Shown: piece after piece, positions 46,301 to 59,560 of the stretch
Numbering within the stretch: position 1 is the first letter of the stretch
Layout of the letters: each line of letters begins with the position of its first letter
From: Nematostella vectensis
Taxonomy: Eukaryota > Cnidaria > Anthozoa > Actiniaria > Edwardsiidae
Direction: 5' to 3'
Assembly (NCBI RefSeq): GCF_932526225.1
Contig: NC_064042.1
Span: 15,802,751-15,866,750, forward strand
Length of the DNA: 64,000 bases
Translations under genes and position numbers: made by a program
Notes under the pieces: model-generated
Databases searched by the model: none
Told to the model about the DNA's origin: nothing
Seen by the model: only the letters and a program-made list of their open reading frames with translations

Positions 46301-49300
46301 TTTCTGTTAATTTCTTCCTGGAAATTGGTGCGATCTCAATGTAATTAACATGGATTAGAGATCTTACTAAGAAGACCCTTCATCTCTATGAGTTTGGTTT
46401 GATTCGGATCAATTGCTATTGAATTAAAGCCAATTGTCACGAGTGGTATTCTGTTAATTATGTCCTGGAAAGAGGTGCGATCTCAATGTAATTAACATGG
46501 TGAGAGACCTTACTAAGACCCTTCATCTGTATGAGTTTGGTTTGATTCGGATCAATTGCTATCGAATTAAAGCCAAATGTGACGATTGGTTTTCTGTTAA
46601 ATACTTTCTGGAAATTGGTGCGATCTTAATTTAATCAATGTGGATGAAAGATCTTATCAAGGCCCTTCATCTGTAAGAGTTTGGTTTGATTCGCATCAAT
46701 TGCTATCGAATTAAAGCCAATTGTCACCAATGGTATTCTGTTAAATACTTTATGGAAATTGGTGCGATCTCAATGTTATCAATGAGGATAAAAGATCTTA
46801 CTAAGACCCTTCATCTCTATGAGTTTTGTTTGATTCGGATTAATTGCTATCGAATTAAAGCCAATTGTCACGACTGGTATTCTGTTTATTTTTTGCTGGA
46901 AATTGGTGCGATGTCAATGTAATTAATGTCGATGAAAGATCTTACTAAGACCCTTCATCTATATGAGTTTGGTTTGATTCAGATCAGTTGCTATCGAATT
47001 AAAGCCAATTGTCACGAGTGGTTTTCTGTTAATTTCTTCCTGGAAATTAGTGCGATCTCAATGTAATTAATGTGGATGAAAGATCTTATCAAGGCCCTTC
47101 ATCTGTAAGAGTTTGGTTTGATTCGGATCAATTGCTATCGAATTAAAGCCAAATGTGACGATTGGTTTTCTGTTAAATACTTTTTGGAAATTGGTGCGAT
47201 CTCAATTTAATCAATGTGGATGAAAGATCTTACTAAGACCCTTCATCTCTATGAGTTTAGTTTGATTCGGATCAATTGCTATTGAATTAAAGCCAATTTT
47301 CACGAATGGTATTCTGTTTATTTCTTGCTGGAAATTGGCGCGATGTCAATGTAATTAATGTCGATGAAAGATCTTACTAAGACCCTTCATCTATATGAGT
47401 TTGGTTTGATTCCGATAAATTGCTATCGAATTAAAGCCAATTGTCACGAGTGGTATTCTGTTAATTATGTCCTGGAAAGAGGTGCGATCTCAATGTAATC
47501 AATGTGGATGAAAGATCTTACTAAGACCCTTCATCTCTATGAGTTTTGTTTGATTCGGATCAAATGCTATCGAATTGAAGCCAATTGTCACAAGTGGTTT
47601 TCTGTTGATTTCTTCCTGGAAATTGGTGCGATGTCAATGTAATTAATGTCGATGAAAGATCTTACTAAGACCCTTTAATTTTATGAGTTTAGTTTGATTC
47701 GGATCAATTGCTATTAAATTAAAGCCAATTGTCACGACTGGTATTCTGTTTATTTTTTGCTGGAAATTGGTGCGATGTCAATGTAATTAATGTCGATGAA
47801 AGATCTTACTAAGAACCTTCATCTATATGAGTTTGGTTTGATTCAGATGAGTTGCTATCGAATTAAAGCCAATTGTCACGAGTGGTTTTCTGTTAATTTC
47901 TTCCTGGAAATTAGTGCGATCTCAATGTTATTAATGTGGATGAAAGATCTTACCAAGGCCATTCATCTGTATGAGTTTGGTTTGATTCGGATCAATTGCT
48001 GCCTAATTAAAGCCAATTGTCACGAGTGGTATTCTGTTAATTATTTCCAGGAAAATGGTGCGACCTCAATGTAATTAACATGGATGAGAGATCTTACTAA
48101 GACCCTTCATCTCTATGAGTTTTGTTTGATTCGGATTAATTGCTATTAAATTAAAGCCAATTGTCACGAGTGGTATTTTGTTAACTATTTCCAGGAAAAA
48201 GGTGCGATATCAATGTATTTAACATGGATGAGAGGCCTTACTAACACCCTTTACCTGTATGAGTTTGGTTTGATTCGGATCAATTGCTATCGAATTAAAG
48301 CCTAATGTCACGAGTGGCTTTCTGTTAATTTCTTCCTGGAAATTGGTGCGATCTCAATGTAATTAACATGGATTAGAGATCTTACTAAGAAGACCCTTCA
48401 TCTCTATGAGTTTGGTTTGATTCGGATCAATTGCTATTGAATTAAAGCCAATTGTCACGAGTGGTATTCTGTTATTTATGTCCTGGAAAGAGGTGCGATC
48501 TCAATGTAATTAACATGGTGAGAGACCTTACTAAGACCCTTCATCTGTATGAGTTTGGTTTGATTCGGATCAATTGCTATTAAATTAAAGCCAATTGTCA
48601 CGACTGGTATTCTGTTTATTTTTTGCTGGAATTTGGTGCGATGTCAATGTAATTAATGTCGATGAAAGATCTTACTAAGACCCTTCATCTCTATGAGTTT
48701 TGTTTGATTCGGATTAATTGCTATTAAATTAAAGCCAATTGTCACGAGTGGTATTCTGTTAACTATTTCCAGGAAAAAGGTGCGATCTCTATGTATTTAA
48801 CATGGATGAGAGGCCTTACTAAGACCCTTTACCTGTATGAGTTTGGTTTGATTCGGATCAATTGCTATCGAATTAAAGCCAAATGTCACGAGTGGCTTTC
48901 TGTTAATTTCTTCCTGGAAAACGGTGCGATTTCATTGTAATCAACATAGATGAGAGATCTTACTATGGCCCTATATCTGTATGAGTTTGGTTTAATTCGG
49001 ATCAAATGCTATCAAATTAAAGCCAATTGTCAAAAGTGGTTTTCTGTTAATTTCTTCCTGGAAATTGGTGCGATCTCAATGTAATTAACATGGATTAGAG
49101 ATCTTACTAAGAAGACCCTTCATCTCTATGAGTTTGGTTTGATTCGGATCAATCGCTATTGAATTAAAGCCAATTGTCACGAGTGGTATTCTGTTAATTA
49201 TGTCCTGGAAAGAGGTGCGATCTCAATGTAATTAACATGGTGAGAGACCTTACTAAGACCCTTCATCTGTATGAGTTTGGTTTGATTCGGATCAATTGCT

Positions 49301-52300
49301 ATCGAATTAAAGCCAAATGTGACGATTGGTTTTCTGTTAAATACTTTCTGGAAATTGGTGCGATCTTAATTTAATCAATGTGGATGAAAGATCTTATCAA
49401 GGCCCTTCATCTGTAAGAGTTTGGTTTGATTCGCATCAATTGCTATCGAATTAAAGCCAATTGTCACCAATGGTATTCTGTTAAATACTTTATGGAAATT
49501 GGTGCGATCTCAATGTTATCAATGAGGATAAAAGATCTTACTAAGACCCTTCATCTCTATGAGTTTTGTTTGATTCGGATTAATTGCTATCGAATTAAAG
49601 CCAATTGTCACGACTGGTATTCTGTTTATTTTTTGCTGGAAATTGGTGCGATGTCAATGTAATTAATGTCGATGAAAGATCTTACTAAGACCCTTCATCT
49701 ATATGAGTTTGGTTTGATTCAGATCAGTTGCTATCGAATTAAAGCCAATTGTCACGAGTGGTTTTCTGTTAATTTCTTCCTGGAAATTAGTGCGATCTCA
49801 ATGTAATTAATGTGGATGAAAGATCTTATCAAGGCCCTTCATCTGTAAGAGTTTGGTTTGATTCGCATCAATTGCTATCGAATTAAAGCCAATTGTCACC
49901 AATGGTATTCTGTTAAATACTTTATGGAAATTGGTGCGATCTCAATGTTATCAATGTGGATAATAGATCTTACTAAGACCCTTCATCTCTATGAGTTTTG
50001 TTTGATTCGGATAAATTGCTATCGAATTAAAGCCAATTGTCACGAGTGGTATTCTGTTAATTTCTTGCTGGAAATTGGTGCGATTGAAATGTAATTAACA
50101 TTGATGAAAGATCTTACTAAGTCCCTTCATCTGTATGTGTTTAGTTTAATTGCGATAAATTGCTATCGAATTAAAACCAATTGTCACGAGTGGTATTCTG
50201 TTAATTATGTCCTGGAAAGAGGTGCGATCTCAATGTAATTAACATGGTGAGAGACCTTACTAAGACCCTTCATCTGTATGAGTTTGGTTTGATTCGGATC
50301 AATTGCTATCGAATTAAAGCCAAATGTGACGATTGGTTTTCTGTTAAATACTTTCTGGAAATTGGTGCGATCTTAATTTAATCAATGTGGATGAAAGATC
50401 TTACTAAGACCCTTCATCTCTATGAGTTTAGTTTGATTCGGATCAATTGCTATTGAATTAAAGCCAATTGTCACGAATGGTATTCTGTTTATTTCTTGCT
50501 GGAATTTGGTGCGATGTCAATGTAATTAATGTGGATGAAAGATCTTACTAAGACCCTTAATCTCTATGAGTTTTGTTTGATTCGGATTAATTGCTATCGA
50601 ATTAAAGCCAATTGGATGAAAGATCTTACTAAGACCCTTCATCTCTATGAGTTTTGTTTGATTCGGATCAAATGCTATCGAATTAAAGCCAATTGTCACA
50701 AATGGTTTTATGTTAATTTCTTCCTGGAAATTGGTGCGAGGTCAATGTAATTAACATGGATGAGAAACCTTACTTAGACCCTTCATCTGTATAAGATAGG
50801 TTTGATTCGAATAAATAGCTTTTTAATTAAATCCAATTTTCACGAGTGGTATTCTGTTTATTTCTTGCTGAAAATTGATGCGATGTCAATGTAATTATGG
50901 TCGATGAAAGATCTTACTAAGACCCTTTATCTGTATGAGTTTGGTTTGATTCGGATCAATTGCTATTGAATTAAAGAAAATTGTCACGAGTGGTATTCTG
51001 TTTATTTCTTGCTAGAAATTGATGATATGTCAATGTATCTAATGTCGATGAAAGATCTTACTAAAACCCTTAATCTGTATGAGTTTGGTTTAATTCGGAT
51101 CAAATGCTATCGAATTAAAGCCAATTGTCACGAGTGGTATTCTGTTAATTTCTTTCTGGAAATTGGTGCGATCTCAATGTAATTAATGTGGATAAAAGAT
51201 CTTACTAAGACCCTTCAACTATATGAGTTTTGTTTGATTCGGATCAATTGCTATCGAATTAAAGTCAATTGTCACGAGTGGTATTCTGTTAATTATTTCC
51301 AGGAAAAAGTTGCGATCTCAATGTATTTAACATGGATGAGAGATCTTACTATGGCCCTATATCTGTATGAGTTTGGTTTAATTCGGATCAAATGCTATCG
51401 AATTAAAGCCAATTGTCACAAGTGGTTTTCTGTTAATTTTTTTCTGGAAATTGGTGCGATCTCAATGTAATTAACATGGATTAGAGATCTTACTAAGAAG
51501 ACCCTTCATCTGTATGAGTTTGGTTTGATTCGGATCAATTGCTATTGAATTAACGCCAATTCTCACGAGTGGTATTCTGTTTATTTCTTGCTGGAAATTT
51601 GTGCGATTTCAATGTAATTAACATTGATGAAAGATCTTACTAAGACCCTTCATCTGTATGAGTTGAGTTTGATTCCGATAAATTGCTATTGAATAAAAGC
51701 CAATTGTCACGAGTGGTATTCTGTTAATTATGTCCTGGAAAGAGGTGCGATCTCAATGTAATTAACATGGTGAGAGACCTTACTAAGACCCTTCATCTGT
51801 ATGAGTTTGGTTTGATTCGGATCAATTGCTATCGAATTAAAGCCAATTTTCACGAGTGGTATTCTGTTAATTTCTTCCTGGAAATTGGTGCGATCTCAAT
51901 GTAATTAATGTGGATAAAAAATCTTACTAAGACCCTTCATCTGTATAAGTTTGGTTTGATTCGGATCAATTGCTATTGAATTAAAACCGATTGTCACTAG
52001 TGGTATTCTTTTAATTATTTCCAGGAAAATGGTGCGACCTCAATGTAATTAACATGGATGAGAGACCTTACTAAGACCCTTCATCTGTATAAGTTTGGTT
52101 TGATTTGGATCAATTGCTATCGAATTAAAGTCAATTGTCAAGAGTGGTATTCTGTTAATTATTTCCAGGAAAATGATGCGATCTCAATGTAACTAACATG
52201 GATGAGAGATCTTACTAAGACCCTTCATCTCTATGAGTTTTGTTTAATTCGGATTAATTGCTATTAAATTAAAGCCAATTGTCACGAGTGGTATTCTGTT

Positions 52301-55300
52301 AATTATTTCCAGGAAAAAGGTGCGATCTCAATGTATTTAACATGGATGAGAGACCTTACTAAGACCCTTCATCTGTATGAGTTTAGTTTGATTCCGATAA
52401 ATTGCTATCGCATTAAAGTCAATTGTCACGAGTGGTATTCTTTTAATTATTTCCAGGAAAATGGTGCGATCTCAATGTAACTAACATGGATGAGAGATCT
52501 TACTAAGACCCTTCATCTCTATGAGTTTTGTTTGATTCGGATTAATTGCTATTAAATTAAAGCCAATTGTCACGAGTGGTATTCTGTTAATTATTTCCAG
52601 GAAAAAGGTGCGATCTCAATGTATTTAACATGGATGAGAGACCTTACTAAGACCCTTCATCTTTATGAGTTTGGTTTGATTCGGATCAATTGCTATCGAA
52701 TTAAAGCCAATTTTCACGAGTGGTATTCTGTTAATTTCTTCCTGGAAATTGGTGCGATCTCAATGTAATTAATGTGGATAAAAGATCTTACTAAGACCCT
52801 TCATCTGTATGAGTTTGGTTTGATTCGGATCAATTGCTATTGAATTAAAGCCGATTGTCACTAGTGGTATTCTTTTAATTATTTCCAGGAAAATGGTGCG
52901 ACCTCAATGTAATTAACATGGATGAGAGATCTTACTAAGACCCTTCATCTGTATGAGTTTAGTTTAATTCCGATAAATTGCTATTGCATTAAAGTCAATT
53001 GTCACGAGTGGTATTCTGTTAATTTCTTCCTGGAAATTGGTGCGATCTCAATGTAATTAACATGGATTAGAGATCTTACTAAAAAGACCCTTCATCTGTA
53101 TGAGTTTGGTTTGATTCGGATCAATTGCTATTGAATTAAAGCCAATTGTCACGAGTGGTATTCTTTTTATTTCTTGCTGGAAATTGGTACGATTTAAATG
53201 TAATTAACATTGATGAAAGATCTTACTAAGACCCTTCATCTGTATGAGTTTAGTTTGATTCCGATAAATTGCTATCGAATTAAAGCCAATTGTCACGAGT
53301 GGTATTCTGTTAATTATGTCCTGGAAAGAGGTGCGATCTCAATGTAATTAACATGGTGAGAGACCTTACTAAGACCCTTCATCTGTATGAGTTTGGTTTG
53401 ATTCGGATCAATTGAAATCGAATTAAAGCCAAATGTGACGATTTGTTTTCTGTTAAATACTTTCTGGAAATTGGTGCGATCTCAATTTAATCAATGTGGA
53501 TGAAAGATCTTACTAAGACCCTTTATCTTTATGAGTTTAGTTTGATTCGGATCAATTGCTATTGAATTAAAGCCAATTGTCACGACTGGTATTCTGTTTA
53601 TTTCTTGCTGGAAATTGGCGCGATGTCAATGTAATTAATGTCGATGAAAGATCTTACTAAGACCCTTTTTTTTTATGAGTTTAGTTTGATTCGGATCAAT
53701 TGCTATTAAATTAAAGCCAATTGTCACGACTGGTATTCTGTTTATTTTTTGCTGGAAATTGGTGCGATGTCAATGTAATTAATGTCGATGAAAGATCTTA
53801 CTAAGACCCTTCATCTGTATGAGTTTGGTTTGATTCAGATCAGTTGCTATCGAATTAAAGCCAATTGTCACGAGTGGTTTTCTGTTAATTTCTTTCTGGA
53901 AATTGGTGCGATCTCAATGTAATTAATGTGGATGAAAGATCTTACCAAGGCCGTTCATCTGTATGAGTTTTGTTTGATTCGGATTAATTGTTTTCGAATT
54001 AAAGCCAATTGGTACGAGTGGTATTCTGTTAATTATTTCCAGTAAAATGGTGCGATCTCAATGTAATTAACATGGATGAGAGACCTTACTAAGACCCTCC
54101 ATCTGTATGAGTTTGGTTTGATTCGGATCAATTGCTATTGAATTAAAGCCAATTGTCACGAGTGGTATTCTGTTTATTTCTTGCTGAAAATTGCTGCGAT
54201 TTCAATGTAGTTCACATTGATGAAAGATCTTACTAAGACCCTTCATCTGTATGAGTTTAGTTTGATTCCGATAAATTGCTATCAAATTAAAGCCAATTGT
54301 CACGAGTGGTATTCTGTTAATTATGTCCTGGAAAGAGGTGCGATCTCAATGTAATTAACATGGTGAGAGACCTTACTAAGACCCTTCATCTGTATGAGTT
54401 TGGTTTGATTCGGATCAATTGCTATTGAATTAAAGCCAAATGTCACGATTGGTTTTCTGTTAAATACTTTCGGGAAATTGGTGCGATCTCAATTTAATCA
54501 ATGTGGATGCGAAACCTTACTTAGACGCTTCATCTGTATAAGATAGGTTTGATTCGGATAAATAGCTTTTTAATTAAATCCAATTTTCACGACTGGTATT
54601 CTGTTTATTTCTTGCTGAAAATTGATGCGATGTCAATGTAATTATTGTCGATGAAAGATCTCACTAAGACCCTTTATCTGTATGAGTTTGGTTTGATTCG
54701 GATCAATTGCTATCGAATTAAAGCCAATTTTCACGAGTGGTATTCTGTTAATTTCTTCCTGGAAATTGGTGTGATCTCAATGTAATTAATTTGGATGAAA
54801 GATCTAACTGAGACCCTTTATCTTTATGAGTTTGGTTTGATTCGGATCAATTGCTATTGAATTAAAGAAAATTGTCACGAGTGGTATTCTGTTTATTTCT
54901 TGCTAGAAATTGATGAGATGTCAATGTAATTAATGTCGATGAAAGATCTTACTAAGACCCTTAATCTGTATGAGTTTGGTTTAATTCGGATCAAATGCTA
55001 TCGAATAAAGCCAATTGTCACGAGTGGTATTCTGTTAATTTCTTCCTGGAAATTGGTGCGACCTCAATGTAATTAATGTGGATAAAAGATCTTACTAAGA
55101 CCCTTCAACTCGATGAGTTTTGTTTGATCCGGGTCAATTGCTATTGAATTAAAGCCGATTGTCACGAGTGGTATTCTGTTAATTATTTCCAGGAAAATTG
55201 TGCGACCTCAATTTAATTAACATGGATGAGAGATCTTACTAAGACCCTTCATCTGTATGAGTTTAGTTTGATTCCGATAAATTGCTATCAAATTAAAGCC

Positions 55301-57505
55301 AATTGTCACGAGTGGTATTCTGTTAATTATGTCCTGGAAAGAGGTGCGATCTCAATGTAATTAACATGGTGAGAGACCTTACTAAGACCCTTCATCTGTA
55401 TGAGTTTGGTTTGATTCGGATCAATTGCTATTGAATTAAAGCCAAATGTCACGATTGGTTTTCTGTTAAATACTTTCGGGAAATTGGTGCGATCTCAATT
55501 TAATCAATGTGGATGAAAGATCTCACTAAGACCCTTCATCTCTATGAGTTTTGTTTGATTCGGATCAATTGCTATTGAATTAAAGCCAAATGTCACGATT
55601 GATTTTCTGTTAAATACTTCCTGGAAATTGGTGCGATGTCAATGTAATTAACATGGATGCGAAACCTTACTTAGACCCTTCATCTGTATAAGATAGGTTT
55701 GATTCGGATAAATAGCTTTTTAATTAAATCCAATTTTCACGACTGGTATTCTGTTTATTTCTTGCTGAAAATTGATGCGATGTCAATGTAATTATTGTCG
55801 ATGAAAGATCTCACTAAGACCCTTTATCTGTATGAGTTTGGTTTGATTCGGATCAATTGCTATCGAATTAAAGCCAATTTTCACGAGTGGTATTCTGTTA
55901 ATTTCTTCCTGGAAATTGGTGTGATCTCAATGTAATTAATTTGGATGAAAGATCTAACTGAGACCCTTTATCTTTATGAGTTTGGTTTGATTCGGATCAA
56001 TTGCTATTGAATTAAAGAAAATTGTCACGAGTGGTATTCTGTTTATTTCTTGCTAGAAATTGATGAGATGTCAATGTAATTAATGTCGATGAAAGATCTT
56101 ACTAAGACCCTTAATCTGTATGAGTTTGGTTTAATTCGGATCAAATGCTATCGAATAAAGCCAATTGTCACGAGTGGTATTCTGTTAATTTCTTCCTGGA
56201 AATTGGTGCGACCTCAATGTAATTAATGTGGATAAAAGATCTTACTAAGACCCTTCAACTCGATGAGTTTTGTTTGATCCGGGTCAATTGCTATTGAATT
56301 AAAGCCGATTGTCACGAGTGGTATTCTGTTAATTATTTCCAGGAAAATTGTGCGACCTCAATTTAATTAACATGGATGAGAGATCTTACTAAGACCCTTC
56401 ATCTGTATAAGTTTGGTTTGATTTGGATCAATTGCTATCGAATTAAAGTCAATTGTCACGAGTGGTATTCTGTTAATTATTTCCAGGAAAAAGGTGCGAT
56501 CTCAATGTAACTAACATGGATGAAAGACCTTACTAAGACCCTTCATCTGTATGAGTTTGGTTTGATTCGGGTCAATTGCTATCGAATTAAAGCCAAATGT
56601 CAGGAGTGGTTTTCTGTTAATTTCTTCCTGGAAAACGGTGCGATTTCATTGTAATCAACATAGATGAGAGATCTTTCTATGGCCCTATGTCTGTATGAGT
56701 TTGGTTTAATTCGGATCAAATGCTATTGGATTAAAGCCAATTGTCACAAGTGGTTTTCTGTTATTTTCTTCCTGGAAATTGGTGCGATCTCAATGTAATT
56801 AACATGGATGAGAAACCTTACTTAGACCCTTCATCTGTATAAGTTTGGTTTGATTCGGATAAATAGCTTTTTAATTAAATCCAATTTTCACGAGTGGTAT
56901 TCTGTTAATTTCTTCCTGGAAATTGGTGTGATCTCAATGTAATTAATGTGGATGAAAGATCTAACTAAGACCCTTTATCTTTATGAGTTTGGTTTGATTC
57001 GGATCAATTGCTATTGAATTAAAGAAAATTGTTACGAGTGGTATTCTGTTTATTTCTTGCTGGAAATTGATGAGATGTCAATGTAATTAATGTCGATGAA
57101 AGATTTTACTAAGACCCTTCATCTGTATGAGTTTGGTTTAATTCGGATCAAATGCTATCGAATTAAAGCCAATTGTCACGAGTGGTATTCTGTTAATTTC
57201 TTCCTGGAAATTGGTGCGATCTCAATGTATTTAGTGTGGATGAAAGATCTTACTAAGTTCCTTTATTTGTCTTAGTTCGGCTTGATTCGGATCAATTGCT
57301 ATTGAATTAAAGCCAATTGTCACGAGTGGTATTCTGTTAATTTCTTGCTGGAAATTGGTGCGATGTCAATATAATTAATTTTGGTGAAATATCTTACTAA
57401 GACCCTTCATCTGTATGAGTTTGGTTTGATTCGGATCAATTGCTATCGAATAAAAGCCAATTGTCATGAGTTGTATTCTGTTAATTTCTTCCAGGAAAAT
57501 AAAGG
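25353..57505 (+). repeat. 144-bp satellite array, about 220 monomers, all in one orientation
   Basis: The unit contains, in order, AAAGATCTTACTAAGACCCT, GTATGAGTTTGGTTTGATTC, GGATCAATTGCTATCGAATT, AAAGCCAATTGTCACGAGTG, GTATTCTGTTAATTTCTTCC and TGGAAATTGGTGCGATCTCA. Counting one monomer gives 144 bp. Variants are shared in blocks, forming higher-order repeats: the rare word TCTGTAAGAGTTTGG recurs at 29221, 34986, 40757, 46670, 49410 and 49842. Monomers at the right edge are the most diverged. In the forward frame the unit reads KDLTKTLHLYEFGLIRINCY and onward, with usually one TAA per unit; 61-94 codon frames where TAA is mutated are not genes. Confidence 0.97.
29221..46669 (+). repeat. Higher-order repeat block, three copies of about 5.77-5.9 kb
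   Basis: Intervals between marker monomers are 5765, 5771 and 5913 bp, about 40 monomers each. The same ordered variants recur in each interval, for example the TCTGATAGGTTTG monomers and the ACTATGGCCCTATATCTG monomers. Shorter, 19-24-monomer periods are nested within. Confidence 0.75.
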
Positions 57506-57774
57506 AAAATAAGCGGTTAATGTCTCATCTTGTTACTGGCAAAATATCAAAAGTGTTCTATTCTAAGTGTTCTATAAAGTTATGGTGCTAAATGCAAAAA
57601 CTGTCTGTAATTGGGGCAATACACTTTAGTATGTATTGACAGCCTCATTAGAAATAAATTTTCCAGCACCCCCCACCATATCTTCGCATTCCTTGACAGG
57701 CGCCCTGAATGTATGTAAATAACGTCCCGATACTAAACAGAATACCAAAGAAACCCGTGGCAAGTTTTAATTTG

Positions 57775-57806
<32 letters not shown>

Positions 57807-58198
57807 AAAAACATTACTATTTTTAAGAATTTTTTTATTTCCCCTCGAGGTCTCAAACCTCGTTATCAAGTGACTTAGGTAACCGGAATGAAATAGTATG
57901 AAATGAACATTTACTTTCATGTTTCTCAGAATATAGAATTGAACACGAAGTTCAATGAATGCGTATAATGATTTGATCTAAGGATTTAATTACTCAAATA
58001 CTTTTCATGTTTATGGTATGACATTTCTTTCCTGCTTCGAAAAATCTAAGCTGCTGAAAAATGCCGACAACAAACTTATAATTGTTAAACAATGAAGCAA
58101 ATTAATAATTACGCTATTTTTTATAGTATTGAGTTAAATTGTACGTTTGTATCTAATAAGCGATTGAGAAAAAGCCTATGTGTAATGGAAAAAAATTA
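57506..58198. other. Right flank of satellite, with poly(T)
   Basis: Unique A+T-rich sequence with a 27-T run at about 57775-57801. No gene recognised. Confidence 0.5.
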
Positions 58199-58340
58199 TT
58201 GTCACGAACGGTCTTCAAATAGTGAGTGTCACACGAGAGGTTTTGTCACGAGTGGTTGTCATGAGTGGCTGTCACCAGTGGTTTTGTCACGAGTGGTTGT
58301 CACATGTGGTTGTCAGCAGTGGTTGTCACCAGTGGTAAAA
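58199..58340 (+). repeat. 13-bp repeats of TGTCACGAGTGGT
   Basis: About eight diverged copies, mostly at 13-bp spacing (variants CATGAG, CACCAG, CACATG, CAGCAG). The word GTCACGAGTGG is also present in most 144-bp satellite monomers, 700 bp to the left. Confidence 0.85.
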
Positions 58341-58740
58341 AACGTTTTGAGTCTAGTAGGGATGGATGGCAGCTTGTGACAATGAGGTCATTGACCCCAA
58401 AAACTGAGTCGCCTAGTTATAGACCATTTCTATACCTATGGGGCTACGCGCTGGCTCCGCTAAAATACACATAAATTACTTGGCATAATGCAAAAACGAC
58501 AACTCGCCCCGAGATTTGGTTTACTAGTAATAAGAAAGTAATATATAATGTAGACATTGCCTAGAGGCGGAGATCCAAACGACCAAATCTTTGCTTATTT
58601 TAGCTTAATCAAAGAAATGTTAAATATTATTATTATATTTTTCCTTTTTACGACGTCAACTATATCACAGATCACGCGACCAATTTGTTAAAGTCCATGT
58701 AAGCTTTCAGAGTTGATAGAATTGGTCAATTCTTTATAAT
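58341..58740. other. Unassigned spacer
   Basis: Contains CTCGCCCCGAGATTTGGTTTACTAGT at about 58504-58529, a word repeated near 60750 and 60815. No gene recognised. Confidence 0.45.
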
Positions 58741-59121
58741 TTCATATTTTTCAAATATCTGCAAAATTTAGCAATACACCAAAAACTGGAAATCGACTCC
58801 GCCAAATTTTCGTCTTTAATAATACTTCTTCAGGGCAGACTGAAGAAGGTGAATCGTTACAAGCTTATTTACATCAGAATAGTGGCGCGAGACGCAAAAA
58901 CATTACACCTGACAAAAACGCGCATATTCTAGAATAGCACGCGCTATGGATAAAAAGAATTTACACATCTCTACGTGGGTTCCTACTACAAAAAAAGTCA
59001 TCACTATAAAGACCCCGCGGGTAGATAGACTTAAGCCGATATAAATTAGGTAAAGCTGGATGAAAAGTGACTACGTACACGATCATTCTTACCTTTACGC
59101 CTGTCTTTCAATGTGTCGTCC
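58741..59121 (-). mobile_element. Penelope-like element fragment, inverted 3' part
   Basis: The stretch 58772-58800 is the reverse complement of 59449-59482, and 59042-59121 is the reverse complement of 59150-59234. The minus strand therefore carries the same element as the plus-strand fragment beside it, including its probable 3' end with a CTTCTTCAG/CTGAAGAAG palindrome at about 58828-58850. No intact coding remains. Confidence 0.6.
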
Positions 59122-59234
59122 CTAGGAATACGTCTAACCCGGTCAACCCGGACGACACATTGAAAGACAGGCGTAAAGGTAAGAATGATCGTGTACCTTT
59201 TGTAGTCACTTTTCATCCAGCTTTACCTAATTTA
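59042..59234. repeat. Large inverted repeat, arms 80-85 bp, 28-bp loop
   Basis: Left arm 59042-59121, right arm 59150-59234; nearly perfect apart from a 5-base indel (CTACGTACACG against the complement of CGTGTACCTTTTGTAG). It joins the two oppositely oriented Penelope-like fragments. Confidence 0.9.
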
Positions 59235-59560
59235 CCTGGTATTCTTCGTAATTTACAGCCAGTTCTAGAATCTTCTAGTAGATGTAGGGGTGCTATTGGT
59301 AGGGTACCTATGGTGGCTTATAGGAAACCTAGGAGTTTAAAGGATATGTTGGTGCACTCCTCTCTTAAAGAGGATAGTACTCAGGTTAGAGGTTGTGGTA
59401 AGTGTGGCGGTAAAAGGTGTAGGGTGTGTAACTTTCTTAAGACAAGACAGGGTGGAGTCGATTTCCAGTTTTTGGTGTATTGTATTCATTGTTCTGGTAC
59501 GAGATCGCGACAGTTTGGGCTTTTTGATTCTATTTGCAAAATTTAGCAGATATGTTTTAG
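59122..59560 (+). pseudogene. Penelope-like element RT C-terminal/linker fragment
   Basis: The frame open to 59546 encodes, from about 59200, VPFVVTFHPALPNLPGIL, then PMVAYRKPRSLKDMLVHSSL and GCGKCGGKRCRVCNFLKT. The HPALPN..., the R-P-x-S/N-L-x-D-x-L-V block and the C-x2-C...C-x2-C cluster are the conserved linker between RT and the GIY-YIG endonuclease of Penelope-like elements. Right after NFLKT the sequence jumps to what looks like element 3' untranslated DNA, so the GIY-YIG domain is missing. The RT core is also absent (5' truncated). Confidence 0.65.

Noticed and set aside
25436-57275. Fifteen or so 61-94 codon open frames inside the satellite
   Set aside because: They are the same monomer frame where the regular TAA is mutated or shifted; they recur with the repeat and have no splice or start context.
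25353-57505. CENP-B box in the satellite
   Set aside because: No match to the CENP-B box pattern was found in the monomer; only a short TTGAT-TCGG-ATCAA dyad is present.
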